From positions 1 to 64,000 of the forward strand of contig CANJWZ010000010.1 in assembly GCA_947478725.1 (NCBI GenBank): 64,000 nt of DNA. Reading direction: 5' to 3'. Below are positions 53,196-61,394 of the stretch, one piece after another. Made by a program: the position numbers and the translations under genes. The notes under the pieces are model-generated. The model saw only the letters and a program-made list of their open reading frames with translations, made no database searches and was not told the DNA's origin. This DNA is from Comamonadaceae bacterium. Its GTDB lineage: Bacteria; Pseudomonadota; Gammaproteobacteria; Burkholderiales; Burkholderiaceae_C. Positions within the stretch are counted from its first letter, which is position 1, and each line of letters opens with the position of its first letter.

Positions 53196-53654
53196 ATGCA
53201 AACCGCTGCCCCCATCCCTCTCCCGGCTTCTTGGCACGACGACTTGCAGCTCGGTTACGCCCCGATGGACCATATTCACGAAGAGTTTGTGGTCTTGCTT
53301 GATGCGCTGCTCGCGGCTACCGACGAAGGCGTGGCCGCAGCGTTAGCTGCTGTGCATGTTCATTCGCGTGAACATTTCGCCAGCGAGGACCAGTGGATGC
53401 AGGAGACAGACTTTCCCGCTCGCGATTGCCACGCCGACGAGCACGCCGCCGTGCTGCAAAGCATGGAAGCCGTGACCCGCCAAGTGGCCGGTGGTGATTT
53501 CGAAGCTGGCCGCCACCTGGGACGCGCGCTGGCTGACTGGTTTCCCGGCCATGCGGTTTACTTGGATTCGGCTCTAGCGCACTGGATGTGCAGCAAGCGC
53601 TTGGGCGGCAAGCCAGTGGTGTTGCGCCGCTTCACTTCGGCGCGGGATGCATGA
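53196..53654 (+). CDS. Bacteriohemerythrin (hemerythrin domain protein)
   Basis: A 152-residue four-helix O2-binding protein with a di-iron site. Candidate ligands are in APMDHIHEEF (His and Glu), VHSREHFASEDQWM (H-x3-E-type), ARDCHADEHAAV and the late H in WFPGHAVYLD. Bacteriohemerythrins bind O2 reversibly and have been shown in methanotrophs to supply oxygenases. It is the last gene of an operon that needs O2 for two steps, 60 bases after the hydratase. A storage or delivery role is inferred. Confidence 0.88.
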   Translation: MQTAAPIPLPASWHDDLQLGYAPMDHIHEEFVVLLDALLAATDEGVAAALAAVHVHSREHFASEDQWMQETDFPARDCHADEHAAVLQSMEAVTRQVAGGDFEAGRHLGRALADWFPGHAVYLDSALAHWMCSKRLGGKPVVLRRFTSARDA

Positions 53655-53849
53655 TCACGCGTCTTCGGATGCCCAGGGTAAATAACGAACGCTGACCGTG
53701 TGTCGTAAAACGCCTTCTCGCCGGTGGACATAGCGCGCCCTCGGATTGTGGGCGGTATCGGAATCACGTCCGTTACCTCAATGAGCCGTTCAGATGGTGA
53801 CTGTCATTCAAAACTGAGCCAATCCATCTAAGGTCGCCGGCAACAGATT

Positions 53850-54175
53850 TTATTTTTTTGATTTTTTGTTTTGAAAGATCGCTAATTTGATGCTGTTGGC
53901 CATTGCTTCGTATCCAGCAGGGCTTGGATGCAGATGATCGCCCGAATCAAACTCAGGCTTCGATTTGCTTGGCGTCGCTGAATCTCGCACGACAGCGTCA
54001 AAATCCAACACGTTGTCATACTCTTTGCTGTCTCGGATCCAAGCATTTAAGGCTTGACGCTTGGCTTCTCCTTCTGGTGTCCAGTAAGCAGCACCTTCAA
54101 AGGGTGTGAGCGTCGCACCAATCACTTTGATTCCCCGAGCCCTGTACAGAACCAGTTCGTATCGGGCGATGATGG
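53850..54175 (-). pseudogene. SGNH/GDSL hydrolase, C-terminal remnant
   Basis: The minus strand from about 54175 encodes RARGIKVIGATLTPFEGAAYW and ends with FDSGDHLHPSPAGYEAMANSI, where D-x2-H is the catalytic Asp/His block V of SGNH hydrolases. The N-terminal part with the GDS nucleophile is missing. The frame is broken upstream where IS3 transposase sequence begins on the other strand. It is a gene cut by the insertion. Frame continues to 54212 but those codons lie in the junction. Confidence 0.75.
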
Positions 54176-54448
54176 GTAAGGCAGGAATCCGTGCGAGCAT
54201 AAGTGGGCGCAAGAGTGCCTACGACAATGCCATGGCTGAAAGCTTCTTCTCGAACCTGAAAAATGAGCTGGTTCACCACTGTGACTTTGCCACCCGCGAG
54301 GAGGCGAGGACGGCTATCTTTGACTATATTGAGCTGTTCTACAACCGCCGCCGCATTCATCAGTCACTCAACTACCATTGCCCTGTGCAATTTGAGCGGA
54401 TGTATGACGGTGCTTAATTTGACTGTCCGGGAAATCCGGGTTACCTCA
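54176..54448 (+). mobile_element. IS3-family transposase 3' remnant and right end
   Basis: The plus strand encodes GIRASISGRKSAYDNAMAES, then FFSNLKNELVHH and ending at 54417 after RRRIHQSLNYHCPVQFERMY. This is the C-terminus of IS3 OrfB with the last catalytic Glu of the DDE triad. Downstream, CCGGGAAATCCGGGTTACCTCA ends in CA at 54448, compatible with an IS3 terminal repeat. The 5' part of the element is absent. The terminal sequence differs from that of the IS at the start of the window, so these are different elements. The left junction is estimated. Confidence 0.75.
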
Positions 54449-54583
54449 GGTTCAAACGAGATGACCGCTTCCAATGGCCGGAGGAGAGACGCTTCTTAAC
54501 ACTGCACCAACCAATTTTGGCTGGGACGATATAGCGCCACGGACCCCTGTAGAGCGAATGCTAAAAATAGTCTGCGCCAAGTA

Positions 54584-54703
54584 ACTCTGACCACGAAAAC
54601 CACAGCTGTCATCCAAGTCAAAGGTGACGCAGGCAGGTCAACCGTGTCCACCAACCTAGCAGGTGAGCTGGCGCTGACCAGCATCGAGTTTTCAGGCAGA
54701 TAG
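54584..54703 (+). pseudogene. ParA-family ATPase, N-terminal fragment
   Basis: Thirty-nine codons read TLTTKTTAVIQVKGDAGRST then VSTNLAGELALTSIEFSGR and stop at 54701. This matches the start of ParA/Soj partition ATPases with the deviant Walker A (K-G-G-x-G-R-S-T, here with the second G changed to D). No ATG begins it and the remaining 200 or so residues are missing. ParA of this spelling is common on plasmids and integrative elements, so it probably marks a former mobile-element boundary. Confidence 0.7.
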
Positions 54704-54723
54704 TGACGAGAATAAAGGGAGTC

Positions 54724-55623
54724 CTACGGTCCTACTTCCACGCCGGCTGCGCGCTCCATGTGACGAATTACCTGTGTCATATCTTGGTCGGGTCCGTCTT
54801 GCTCGATTGCAGTCATATATATAGAGGCGATTAGTTGACTCATCGGCGCCGATAGCCCCATTCGGAAAGATTCCTGAACGCACATTGCCAAATCCTTGTG
54901 GACGACTTCCAAACGCCCCCCGTAGTTAAATAAGCGAGGTAGCAGGTGATCAGGAATTTTGGTTAACGTCGCACTATTTTGGCCTGTCCCGCTGTTAAGA
55001 ACCTCCAGCATTTGATGTGGATCCAAGCCGGCCTTCACCCCAAAGACAAGAAGTTCCGATGCAACAGCAAGATTGGCAGCTGAGAGCATGTTGTTAATCA
55101 GTTTGAGGGTTTGTGCGAGCCCAGGCGATGCTCCAAGGTAAATAACTGTACTTGAATAACATCGAATCATTGCTTTAACACTTTCGAATAAATCACGTGC
55201 CCCTGAAACCATGACAGTCAAATTGCCAGAGCTTGCCCGAGGTACGCCACCTGTCACAGGGGCATCCAATATTGAGATACCCTGTTTAGAAAGCGTTAAA
55301 TGCATCTTTTGTACCAGAGCAGGCCCTGTGGTGCCAACATGTACGACATGGCGCACGCGACCGCCATAAGTTAATCCATCTGTAGAAAGTATGGATTGCT
55401 CGTAGCTATCTAGGGTGGGTAGGCACGCGAAGACTATGTCTGCGCAGGCACCAAGCTCTTTCGCTGTGCGGACAGTTTTTGCTCGACCCTCAAAACTTTC
55501 AAGAGCCATAGCATTCAGGTCGCAAATGACAAGCGGATACTTTTCTAGCATTCGCTCAGCCATCGGGCGACCGATAGAGCCCACTCCTATAAATCCTATG
55601 ATGGGTGAGTCATTATTGGCCAC
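54724..55623 (-). CDS. NAD(P)-dependent oxidoreductase, 3-hydroxyisobutyrate dehydrogenase family
   Basis: A 299-residue beta-hydroxyacid dehydrogenase. GFIGVGSIGRPMAE binds NAD(P), DAPVTGGVPRASSG is the substrate loop, and the catalytic lysine is in LAQTLKLINNMLS (G-x3-K-x2-N-N pattern). It oxidises a 3-hydroxy acid or semialdehyde. GTG start at 55623. Base composition is lower in GC than in the region before 53.6 kb. It is the most distal gene of the island, separated from the dioxygenase beta gene by an AT-rich hairpin. Confidence 0.88.
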   Translation of the reverse strand: MANNDSPIIGFIGVGSIGRPMAERMLEKYPLVICDLNAMALESFEGRAKTVRTAKELGACADIVFACLPTLDSYEQSILSTDGLTYGGRVRHVVHVGTTGPALVQKMHLTLSKQGISILDAPVTGGVPRASSGNLTVMVSGARDLFESVKAMIRCYSSTVIYLGASPGLAQTLKLINNMLSAANLAVASELLVFGVKAGLDPHQMLEVLNSGTGQNSATLTKIPDHLLPRLFNYGGRLEVVHKDLAMCVQESFRMGLSAPMSQLIASIYMTAIEQDGPDQDMTQVIRHMERAAGVEVGP

Positions 55624-55703
55624 GCCTATGTTCCTTGTTAAGTAATTTAATACTTATTAAATTAGCGTATTTTTTTCATGAAATCAGAATCTGAAACACT
55701 ACT

Positions 55704-55728
55704 GTATTTATTTTGAAAAAATAAATAC
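55704..55728. terminator. AT-rich hairpin between dioxygenase beta and dehydrogenase genes
   Basis: GTATTTATTTT (55704-55714) and AAAATAAATAC (55718-55728) are perfect 11-base arms with a 3-base loop. It lies in a 146-base gap between two genes read on the minus strand and could reduce read-through or stabilise the mRNA end. It lacks GC pairs, so it is not a strong classical terminator. Confidence 0.4.
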
Positions 55729-55769
55729 TGTATTTAATTTTATATTCCTGTTGGATTAATTATTATAAT

Positions 55770-56264
55770 TTATATTGGAAATATAAGGGCATGATCAATT
55801 ACATCAGTGTCAGCGACGACGATTCTTTGTTTTAACAGTAAATTTTCACCTTCCCAGAAAAGTTGGTCGTAGGCAGATCCACATAATAATATTGATGAGG
55901 TGCGGTCTAATAAAGATTGAATAACTAGAACGTTCTGACGTGTATGAATTAGTCCGTTAGATATTTGGGATATTTTCAATCCTGAGTTGAATCGGCGGGA
56001 TCGTTGTGGTCCAAATTTTTGCGTTTTTAAAATCCCTAGAACACGATCATCGAGCATTCCTTTACCCTCGGCTTGTATTAAACATAAACTAGAATTTTCA
56101 TCATAATTTTCACGTGAAATTATTTTATAAAGGCATTTTTCGGTGAAGAAATCTGGCCACTCATTGATACGCTCATCATCAAGTGTTTCCATATAATTTG
56201 AATAAAAATCTTGTATGGCATTAAATTCTCTACGATGGGAGTTGGCGTAAGAATAAGTACTCAC
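55770..56264 (-). CDS. Aromatic-ring-hydroxylating dioxygenase, beta subunit (second system)
   Basis: A 164-residue NTF2-fold small subunit. AIQDFYSNYMETLDDERINEWPDFFTEKCLYKI is the family N-terminal region, followed by GMLDDRVLGILK and SSILLCGSAYDQLF. GTG start at 56264 has GGAG upstream and lies two bases from the alpha stop. Codon use is markedly AT-rich compared with the first dioxygenase (44925-46753), indicating a different origin. Confidence 0.87.
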   Translation of the reverse strand: MSTYSYANSHRREFNAIQDFYSNYMETLDDERINEWPDFFTEKCLYKIISRENYDENSSLCLIQAEGKGMLDDRVLGILKTQKFGPQRSRRFNSGLKISQISNGLIHTRQNVLVIQSLLDRTSSILLCGSAYDQLFWEGENLLLKQRIVVADTDVIDHALIFPI

Positions 56265-56266
56265 TT

Positions 56267-57496
56267 TTAAATCTCCATTATTTTTCGGTAATATTGATAC
56301 ATTCCTCGAGTCGTGGATTCCGATGCTTGATTGTTGGCGTTTTCAATTGAGCGACCACCCATGAGACTCAAGGCATATCCTTCACTTGCTGACATCTCGA
56401 ATCCCTGTTGCGCCATTCGTATGACCTCCGCGTCATCTGCTGATACCAAACCCGATGGGCCAAAAAGATTGGCATGTCGTACTCGTCGTTCACGCATTTC
56501 GTCGTCGTCGTCATCAAACCCAATATGTGTCCAAATGAAGTCGAATGAACCAGGCCCACGCGGAACGATCTGTCGCGCTTGAATGGAATTAACCTGCTGT
56601 AGTAGTATCACGCTGGGAAAAATAGTACTCGAGCCCATTGTTTCGTCACCACTCAATTCCTTGACTGCCTGGATAAGTCGCGGATCTTGTAGGTTGAGCG
56701 AAGCATCAAATCCAGGTAATGAGGACGCCACCGCGTTAGCACCACCCGAGGCCATGATCGAAGTTATACAGGCATGACGACCGCTCTCATCCATTTCCAT
56801 TGCTGTTTTTTGATCCGGTCGAAATAAACCAAAGGTCGCAAAAAAAGCATGTAGAAGTGCCCCATGATATGCATCCTTATTATTCTCAAGAACCAGCTTC
56901 CAGTTTCCATCAACCCGTTGACGGTTATAACCGATAACTCGTAACTTTTTCCCGGAAAAAATTCGTTCGTAATGTCGCCACATCTTGGGTCCGATGTATT
57001 CGCGAAATGGGGGTGTTTGTATCGAAAAGCTAGCCCAAACGACACCATTGACAACTTCGACCTTAAGTTGGCGAAGATTGTGGTCGCTTGTTTTGAAATC
57101 CTTGGGCATGCCACCTTCGCCATTTATACCTCTACGAAATGGCACGCCCATTAGATTGCCATTTAAGTCATAGGTCCACTGGTGATAGGGGCACGTTAGT
57201 TCGGCTGACTTGCCGGACCGGTTCCAACAAACTTTTGTGCCACGATGAGCGCAGCGATTTTCCATGACGGATATTTGATCTGCAGAGTTGCGCACCATGA
57301 TCACTGGTCGCTGCCCGAGGATAAGAGTTCGATAATTACCTGGTTCAGGAACCTCAATTTCGAGACCACAATAAATCCAGTGATCTCCGTACCATATATT
57401 CTCCAACTCTTTCAAGTAGATATCTGGATCTGTGTAGATCCAATAGGGTACCAATGCAGTATCGTTTAAATTCCAATTACTTTTTTCTTTAATCAT
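56267..57496 (-). CDS. Aromatic-ring-hydroxylating dioxygenase, Rieske alpha subunit (second system)
   Basis: A 409-residue alpha subunit. Rieske ligands are Cys82, His84 (CAHRG), Cys102 and His105 (CPYHQW). The catalytic iron site is Asp208-x2-His211-x4-His216 (NKDAYHGALLH), followed by AFFATFGLFR. The KDxYHxxLLHxFF spelling is like anthranilate/terephthalate-type dioxygenases acting on aromatic acids. No ferredoxin or reductase gene lies in this operon, so it must borrow electron carriers. It follows the MmgE/PrpD gene by 13 bases. Confidence 0.9.
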   Translation of the reverse strand: MIKEKSNWNLNDTALVPYWIYTDPDIYLKELENIWYGDHWIYCGLEIEVPEPGNYRTLILGQRPVIMVRNSADQISVMENRCAHRGTKVCWNRSGKSAELTCPYHQWTYDLNGNLMGVPFRRGINGEGGMPKDFKTSDHNLRQLKVEVVNGVVWASFSIQTPPFREYIGPKMWRHYERIFSGKKLRVIGYNRQRVDGNWKLVLENNKDAYHGALLHAFFATFGLFRPDQKTAMEMDESGRHACITSIMASGGANAVASSLPGFDASLNLQDPRLIQAVKELSGDETMGSSTIFPSVILLQQVNSIQARQIVPRGPGSFDFIWTHIGFDDDDDEMRERRVRHANLFGPSGLVSADDAEVIRMAQQGFEMSASEGYALSLMGGRSIENANNQASESTTRGMYQYYRKIMEI

Positions 57497-57509
57497 TTTG
57501 TTACTTTAA

Positions 57510-58868
57510 TCATAAATTATTATCGGTCCATATCTTTGCTGCGTCATCAGTGCTGGCAATTAGGCGACATTTTCTAAGTAATTCATGCGCAAAAGTTTCA
57601 CCAAGTACGGCCCGTACTTGGTTTAAAAACTTAAAATCTATTTGTTCGTCTGTCAAAGGATTTTCTAGGCTGCCAATACCATGTTTAACTCTAAAGGACA
57701 ATTTTTCTCCATCGACCAGAGTGATCTGAATTTCGGCTGCGTCCGAGTCCATTTTTGGTATCCCGATAACTTGGCAGCGATGACGCAATGCGCGCACAGC
57801 ATCATCGTCAATGGTCTTCTGCATGCCTTGCTCAATCCCGGCCACCCCTTGCAGTAAAGTCGCAGCTGCCCAGTGTTGGACGCTGACTTGGGCTTCAAAT
57901 TCAGTGCGCGGTTCCTTTCTGTCTGCGAGTGCTACGGTCAATTCAGGCACGAAAAGGCAGACAGATACTATGTTGTTTAAGTCAAGGACATGCTGAGACC
58001 GAACTTGAAGGCAAGCGTCGATCACCGCATGGATCACGATACCGCAAGGGTAGGCTTTGAATGCAATTGATAAAAGTTCAAACCTCTTGCCCAAGTCCGC
58101 TTCTAGGCTGGGGATGTGTGCGATCCTTGCAAACAAGTTTAAAAACCCGTTTTTACCTTCTAACGCGTTGTTAGGTCCTGTGAATCCGTTAAGTGCAAGT
58201 TTTACCGCTTGAACGCCCGTGGCTGCGGCCTGAGCCGGCACGAGGTGCATGGTCATGGTTCCATGCGCCACCCGAAGGCCTGACGATAGGGATGCCGCAA
58301 TGCCTATAGCTGAGCAAAGCACAGTGGGATTAAGGTCCAAGAGCTTGCCGCATGCAACCGCAGCACCGATGGCACCAGTGACACCAGATTGCGACCACCC
58401 TATGTCGCCCTGGGCCGGATTTACCGATATCGCTTTGCTCAAGCGACACATAACCTCAAGACCCCAAGCAAAAGCAAGCAAGAATCGTTGACCATCTACC
58501 TTCGGCAACGTACCAGCCATTGCAACGAGTGCTGAGCCGACAATGCTGCTAGGGTGAACTATCGCTTCTGCATGTGTATCGTCGTATGCGTAGACGGATG
58601 CTCCTACTGCGTTTAACAGTGCTGATAGTTGCTCATGCGCCAGGGTAGGACGTCCAATCACGGCTGAGGTGCCTGAACTTACGGGAACGGATAAAGCGCG
58701 CTCCGCGCACTCAACAGCATAATGGCGAGAACCAGCGGCTGCACACCCAACAAAATTGACAAATGCGCTAAGCGTGTGCTCAGAGACCTCTTTTGGAAGG
58801 TCACTCCAATGTGCTCGTGCAATTTGACAAGCTATACGGTAAGTTAGTGAACTTAAATCAGCTTGCAT
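57510..58868 (-). CDS. MmgE/PrpD family protein
   Basis: A 452-residue MmgE/PrpD-fold protein. GCAAAGSRHYAVECAERAL near the N-terminus, YDDTHAEAIVHPSSIVG (active-site DDTH and HPS), and HYAV/KAYPCGIVIHAVIDA segments fit 2-methylcitrate dehydratase-like enzymes. Members dehydrate or epimerise acids such as 2-methylcitrate and iminodisuccinate. Its role with a Rieske dioxygenase is not known; it may handle an alicyclic or hydroxy acid. ATG 58868 is taken; a TTG three codons earlier is possible. Confidence 0.88.
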   Translation of the reverse strand: MQADLSSLTYRIACQIARAHWSDLPKEVSEHTLSAFVNFVGCAAAGSRHYAVECAERALSVPVSSGTSAVIGRPTLAHEQLSALLNAVGASVYAYDDTHAEAIVHPSSIVGSALVAMAGTLPKVDGQRFLLAFAWGLEVMCRLSKAISVNPAQGDIGWSQSGVTGAIGAAVACGKLLDLNPTVLCSAIGIAASLSSGLRVAHGTMTMHLVPAQAAATGVQAVKLALNGFTGPNNALEGKNGFLNLFARIAHIPSLEADLGKRFELLSIAFKAYPCGIVIHAVIDACLQVRSQHVLDLNNIVSVCLFVPELTVALADRKEPRTEFEAQVSVQHWAAATLLQGVAGIEQGMQKTIDDDAVRALRHRCQVIGIPKMDSDAAEIQITLVDGEKLSFRVKHGIGSLENPLTDEQIDFKFLNQVRAVLGETFAHELLRKCRLIASTDDAAKIWTDNNL

Positions 58869-58919
58869 TTTTTGCAATCTGTACTGTTGGCGAATATTGC
58901 TTAATATTTCGCTAGATGG

Positions 58920-59726
58920 TTATAGGCCTTTGGTATAGCCAGCATCAATATCAATTAGTGCACCGTGCATCAAACGGCCTGAAGGAGAGGTCATGTAAGC
59001 AATCAGTTCGGCGATTTCGGAGGGCTCCCCAAAACGAGTTATCCGGTGTTCTGCATGCATCCGGTTGGCGGCTTCTTCCGTACTGACGGACCACTTCACA
59101 GCCGCATCGTCAATCCGTTTGTTTAATCGGTCTGTTTTTATAAGTCCAGGATTGATGCAATTCACTTGAACGCCATCCTCAATACCAAGTTGCGCCAAAG
59201 CTTTTGTGAATGCCATCATTGCGGCATTCACAGATCCCCCTATGGTGAACCGTGAGTCGGGGGTGTGTCCTCCTGCCCCAGCAATATTGATAATTGAACC
59301 CTGACGGCGTTTTAGTTCAGGCCAAGCAGCCTTACAAAGTCGAGTGGCACCGAATAGTTTGACTGCATATCCGCTGTCCCAGTCTTCATCAGTCAGCTCA
59401 AGAAAGTCGCCGGTTTTTGTCGTTCCGGCGTTATTAACCACGATGTCAATACCCCCGAATAACGATGTTGCAGCAGACACTAATGGACCAGGTGCGCAAT
59501 CGGGGGTGGCTAGGGCTTTAACTTTGGCCCCCATTTTTCTTGCCTCTTGGACGGTTCCTTCCAGTGCTTCTTCGGTTTGGGCTGTCAGCACCAGATGGGC
59601 TCCACTTTGAGCTAATCGAAGCGCAATGGCTCTTCCGATACCCCGGCTAGCGCCGGTCACAATTGCTACTTTTTCGTGTAGATAGCTTTGAGCTTCAGAC
59701 GGAGTCAAGTGTGCTAGCTTTTCCAT
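58920..59726 (-). CDS. SDR family oxidoreductase
   Basis: A 268-residue short-chain dehydrogenase: VAIVTGASRGIGRAIALRLA at 19-38, VVNNAGTTKTGDF, IINIAGAGGHTPDSRFTIGG. Where classical SDRs have Y-x3-K, this segment reads FTIGGSVNA, so the usual catalytic Tyr and Lys are replaced by Phe and Ser or Gly. It may therefore be an atypical or non-classical member. It is in the island operon between the permease and the MmgE/PrpD gene and could act on the dihydrodiol from the second dioxygenase or on a later alcohol. Confidence 0.85.
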   Translation of the reverse strand: MEKLAHLTPSEAQSYLHEKVAIVTGASRGIGRAIALRLAQSGAHLVLTAQTEEALEGTVQEARKMGAKVKALATPDCAPGPLVSAATSLFGGIDIVVNNAGTTKTGDFLELTDEDWDSGYAVKLFGATRLCKAAWPELKRRQGSIINIAGAGGHTPDSRFTIGGSVNAAMMAFTKALAQLGIEDGVQVNCINPGLIKTDRLNKRIDDAAVKWSVSTEEAANRMHAEHRITRFGEPSEIAELIAYMTSPSGRLMHGALIDIDAGYTKGL

Positions 59727-59789
59727 AAACCAAGTCCTTCAAATTACTTCGTGCGAGCGTAGATGTTTAAATACTGAATAAGCCAAAAA

Positions 59790-60575
59790 TCATGATACCG
59801 CCGGTCGCCAGACCATAAGTCGTTTTTCAACCAGTGTGACTAGAGAGTCAAGTGCAAGTGCAAATAGCGTGAGTACAATAATTCCAGCAAATACGGTATT
59901 TACATCGAATACAGCCTCCGCCTGCAATATAAGGTAGCCAATACCTCTTGCAGAACCTAGATACTCACCGATTACCGCACCGACAAATGCCATTCCAATC
60001 GCAGTATGCAGACTAGAAAATAGCCAACTTGTTGCTGATGGAAAGTATACCGATTGCAATAATTGTCGCCTGTTTGCTCCTAGCATACGAGCACTTGAAA
60101 GAATATTAGAGTTAACCTCGCGTACGCCTTGAAATACATTAAAAAATACCACACAAAAAACCAGGGTCAAGCCAAGCATCACTTTTGACCATATTCCAAG
60201 TCCAAACCATACAACAAATATCGGTCCTAATATAACGCGTGGCATTGCATTTAATGCTTTAATGTAGGGGTCGAGTAGAAGCGAGGCTGTATTATTGAGT
60301 CCAAGCCAGAGGCCAGTCACCAGGCCGAGTGCGAGACCACTAAAAAAAGCGATTAACGTTTCGAGTAAAGTTATTCCAAGGTGTTCATAGATCACGCCCG
60401 TTGAAAACCAAATCCAAATTTGGAGAATAATTTTAATAGGCTCTCCAAAAAAGAAGGTTGGTAATATTTTAAACTGTACTAAAAAGTGCCAAATTGAAAG
60501 TAATGCCAATAGCATAACAAATTGATAAATTCTAATATTTATTGAGCTTATATTTTTAGATATAGATGTTGACAT
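59790..60575 (-). CDS. ABC transporter permease (SsuC/TauC type)
   Basis: A 261-residue inner-membrane permease with about six helices. The EAA loop region is GAVIGEYLGSARGIGYLILQAE, and PRVILGPIFVVWFGLGIWSK precedes it; both are typical of the nitrate/sulfonate/taurine family. It forms a homodimeric channel with the ATPase encoded 12 bases upstream. Low GC, as in the whole island. Confidence 0.92.
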   Translation of the reverse strand: MSTSISKNISSINIRIYQFVMLLALLSIWHFLVQFKILPTFFFGEPIKIILQIWIWFSTGVIYEHLGITLLETLIAFFSGLALGLVTGLWLGLNNTASLLLDPYIKALNAMPRVILGPIFVVWFGLGIWSKVMLGLTLVFCVVFFNVFQGVREVNSNILSSARMLGANRRQLLQSVYFPSATSWLFSSLHTAIGMAFVGAVIGEYLGSARGIGYLILQAEAVFDVNTVFAGIIVLTLFALALDSLVTLVEKRLMVWRPAVS

Positions 60576-60587
60576 CTTTCACGGCTC

Positions 60588-61394
60588 CTACTGAGTACGC
60601 ATTTTTGAATAGGCTTTTAGAACTTCATCTCGCATGGTGTGCCAAATAATTTTGTGAAGCTCTAAAAATCTTTGAGTCATCCGAATTTCAGCAACATCAC
60701 GGGGTCTAGGCAAATCAATTTTGAAATCACCTATGGGGTGTGTCTCTGGTCCTGCTGAAAGGACGATAACTCGATCCGATAAAGATATAGCCTCCTCAAG
60801 GTCATGAGTAATAAAAATGACCGATTTTTTATCTGAATTCCAAAGTTCGAGTAGCTCATTTTCCATCATTTGGCGAGTTTGAATGTCTAGTGCGCTAAAT
60901 GGCTCGTCCATCAATAGTATTTTAGGATTGAGAATTAGCGTCTGAGCCAGGGCAGTCCGTTTACGCATACCACCAGATAATTGGTATGGATATTTGTGCC
61001 CATGGCCACTGAGTCCAACTCGCTCAAGCCACTCATTTCCCTGTCGAAGAGCTTCAGCCTTTAGAACGCCACGGTATTCAAGTCCAATTATTACATTGGA
61101 TAATGCAGTCCGCCAAGGCATAAGTGATTCCGCTTGAAACAGATAGCCAGCCTTTTGATTAAGTCCGTTTAGCGGATCACCATATACGTGCACAGTTCCA
61201 CCGCTTGGTGCTAAGAGACCGGCTGCTATATTGAGCAGAGTCGACTTACCACATCCAGTTGGCCCGACGATGGAAACAAATTCACCATCCGCCACAACTA
61301 TGGAGGAGGGGGCTATTGCTTTGTAATCACCGAAGTTGCAAGCGACATTTTTTAGTGCCAATGCCGGATGATTGGAATAAGCATCAGTTGTCAT
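60588..61394 (-). CDS. ABC transporter ATP-binding protein (SsuB/TauB type)
   Basis: A 268-residue ATPase: Walker A GPTGCGKST, Q-loop LFQAESLMPWRTAL, signature LSGGMRKRTALAQ, Walker B ILLMDEPFSALD, and H-loop FITHDLEEAI. The composition is that of the nitrate/sulfonate/taurine importer class. It overlaps the binding-protein gene by four bases (61391-61394). Confidence 0.94.
   Translation of the reverse strand: MTTDAYSNHPALALKNVACNFGDYKAIAPSSIVVADGEFVSIVGPTGCGKSTLLNIAAGLLAPSGGTVHVYGDPLNGLNQKAGYLFQAESLMPWRTALSNVIIGLEYRGVLKAEALRQGNEWLERVGLSGHGHKYPYQLSGGMRKRTALAQTLILNPKILLMDEPFSALDIQTRQMMENELLELWNSDKKSVIFITHDLEEAISLSDRVIVLSAGPETHPIGDFKIDLPRPRDVAEIRMTQRFLELHKIIWHTMRDEVLKAYSKMRTQ

Noticed and set aside
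53770-53840. Possible IS21-like terminal sequence (TGTCATTCAAAACTGAGCCA)
   Set aside because: It recalls IS21-family ends but no transposase or second copy is visible, so no element is called.
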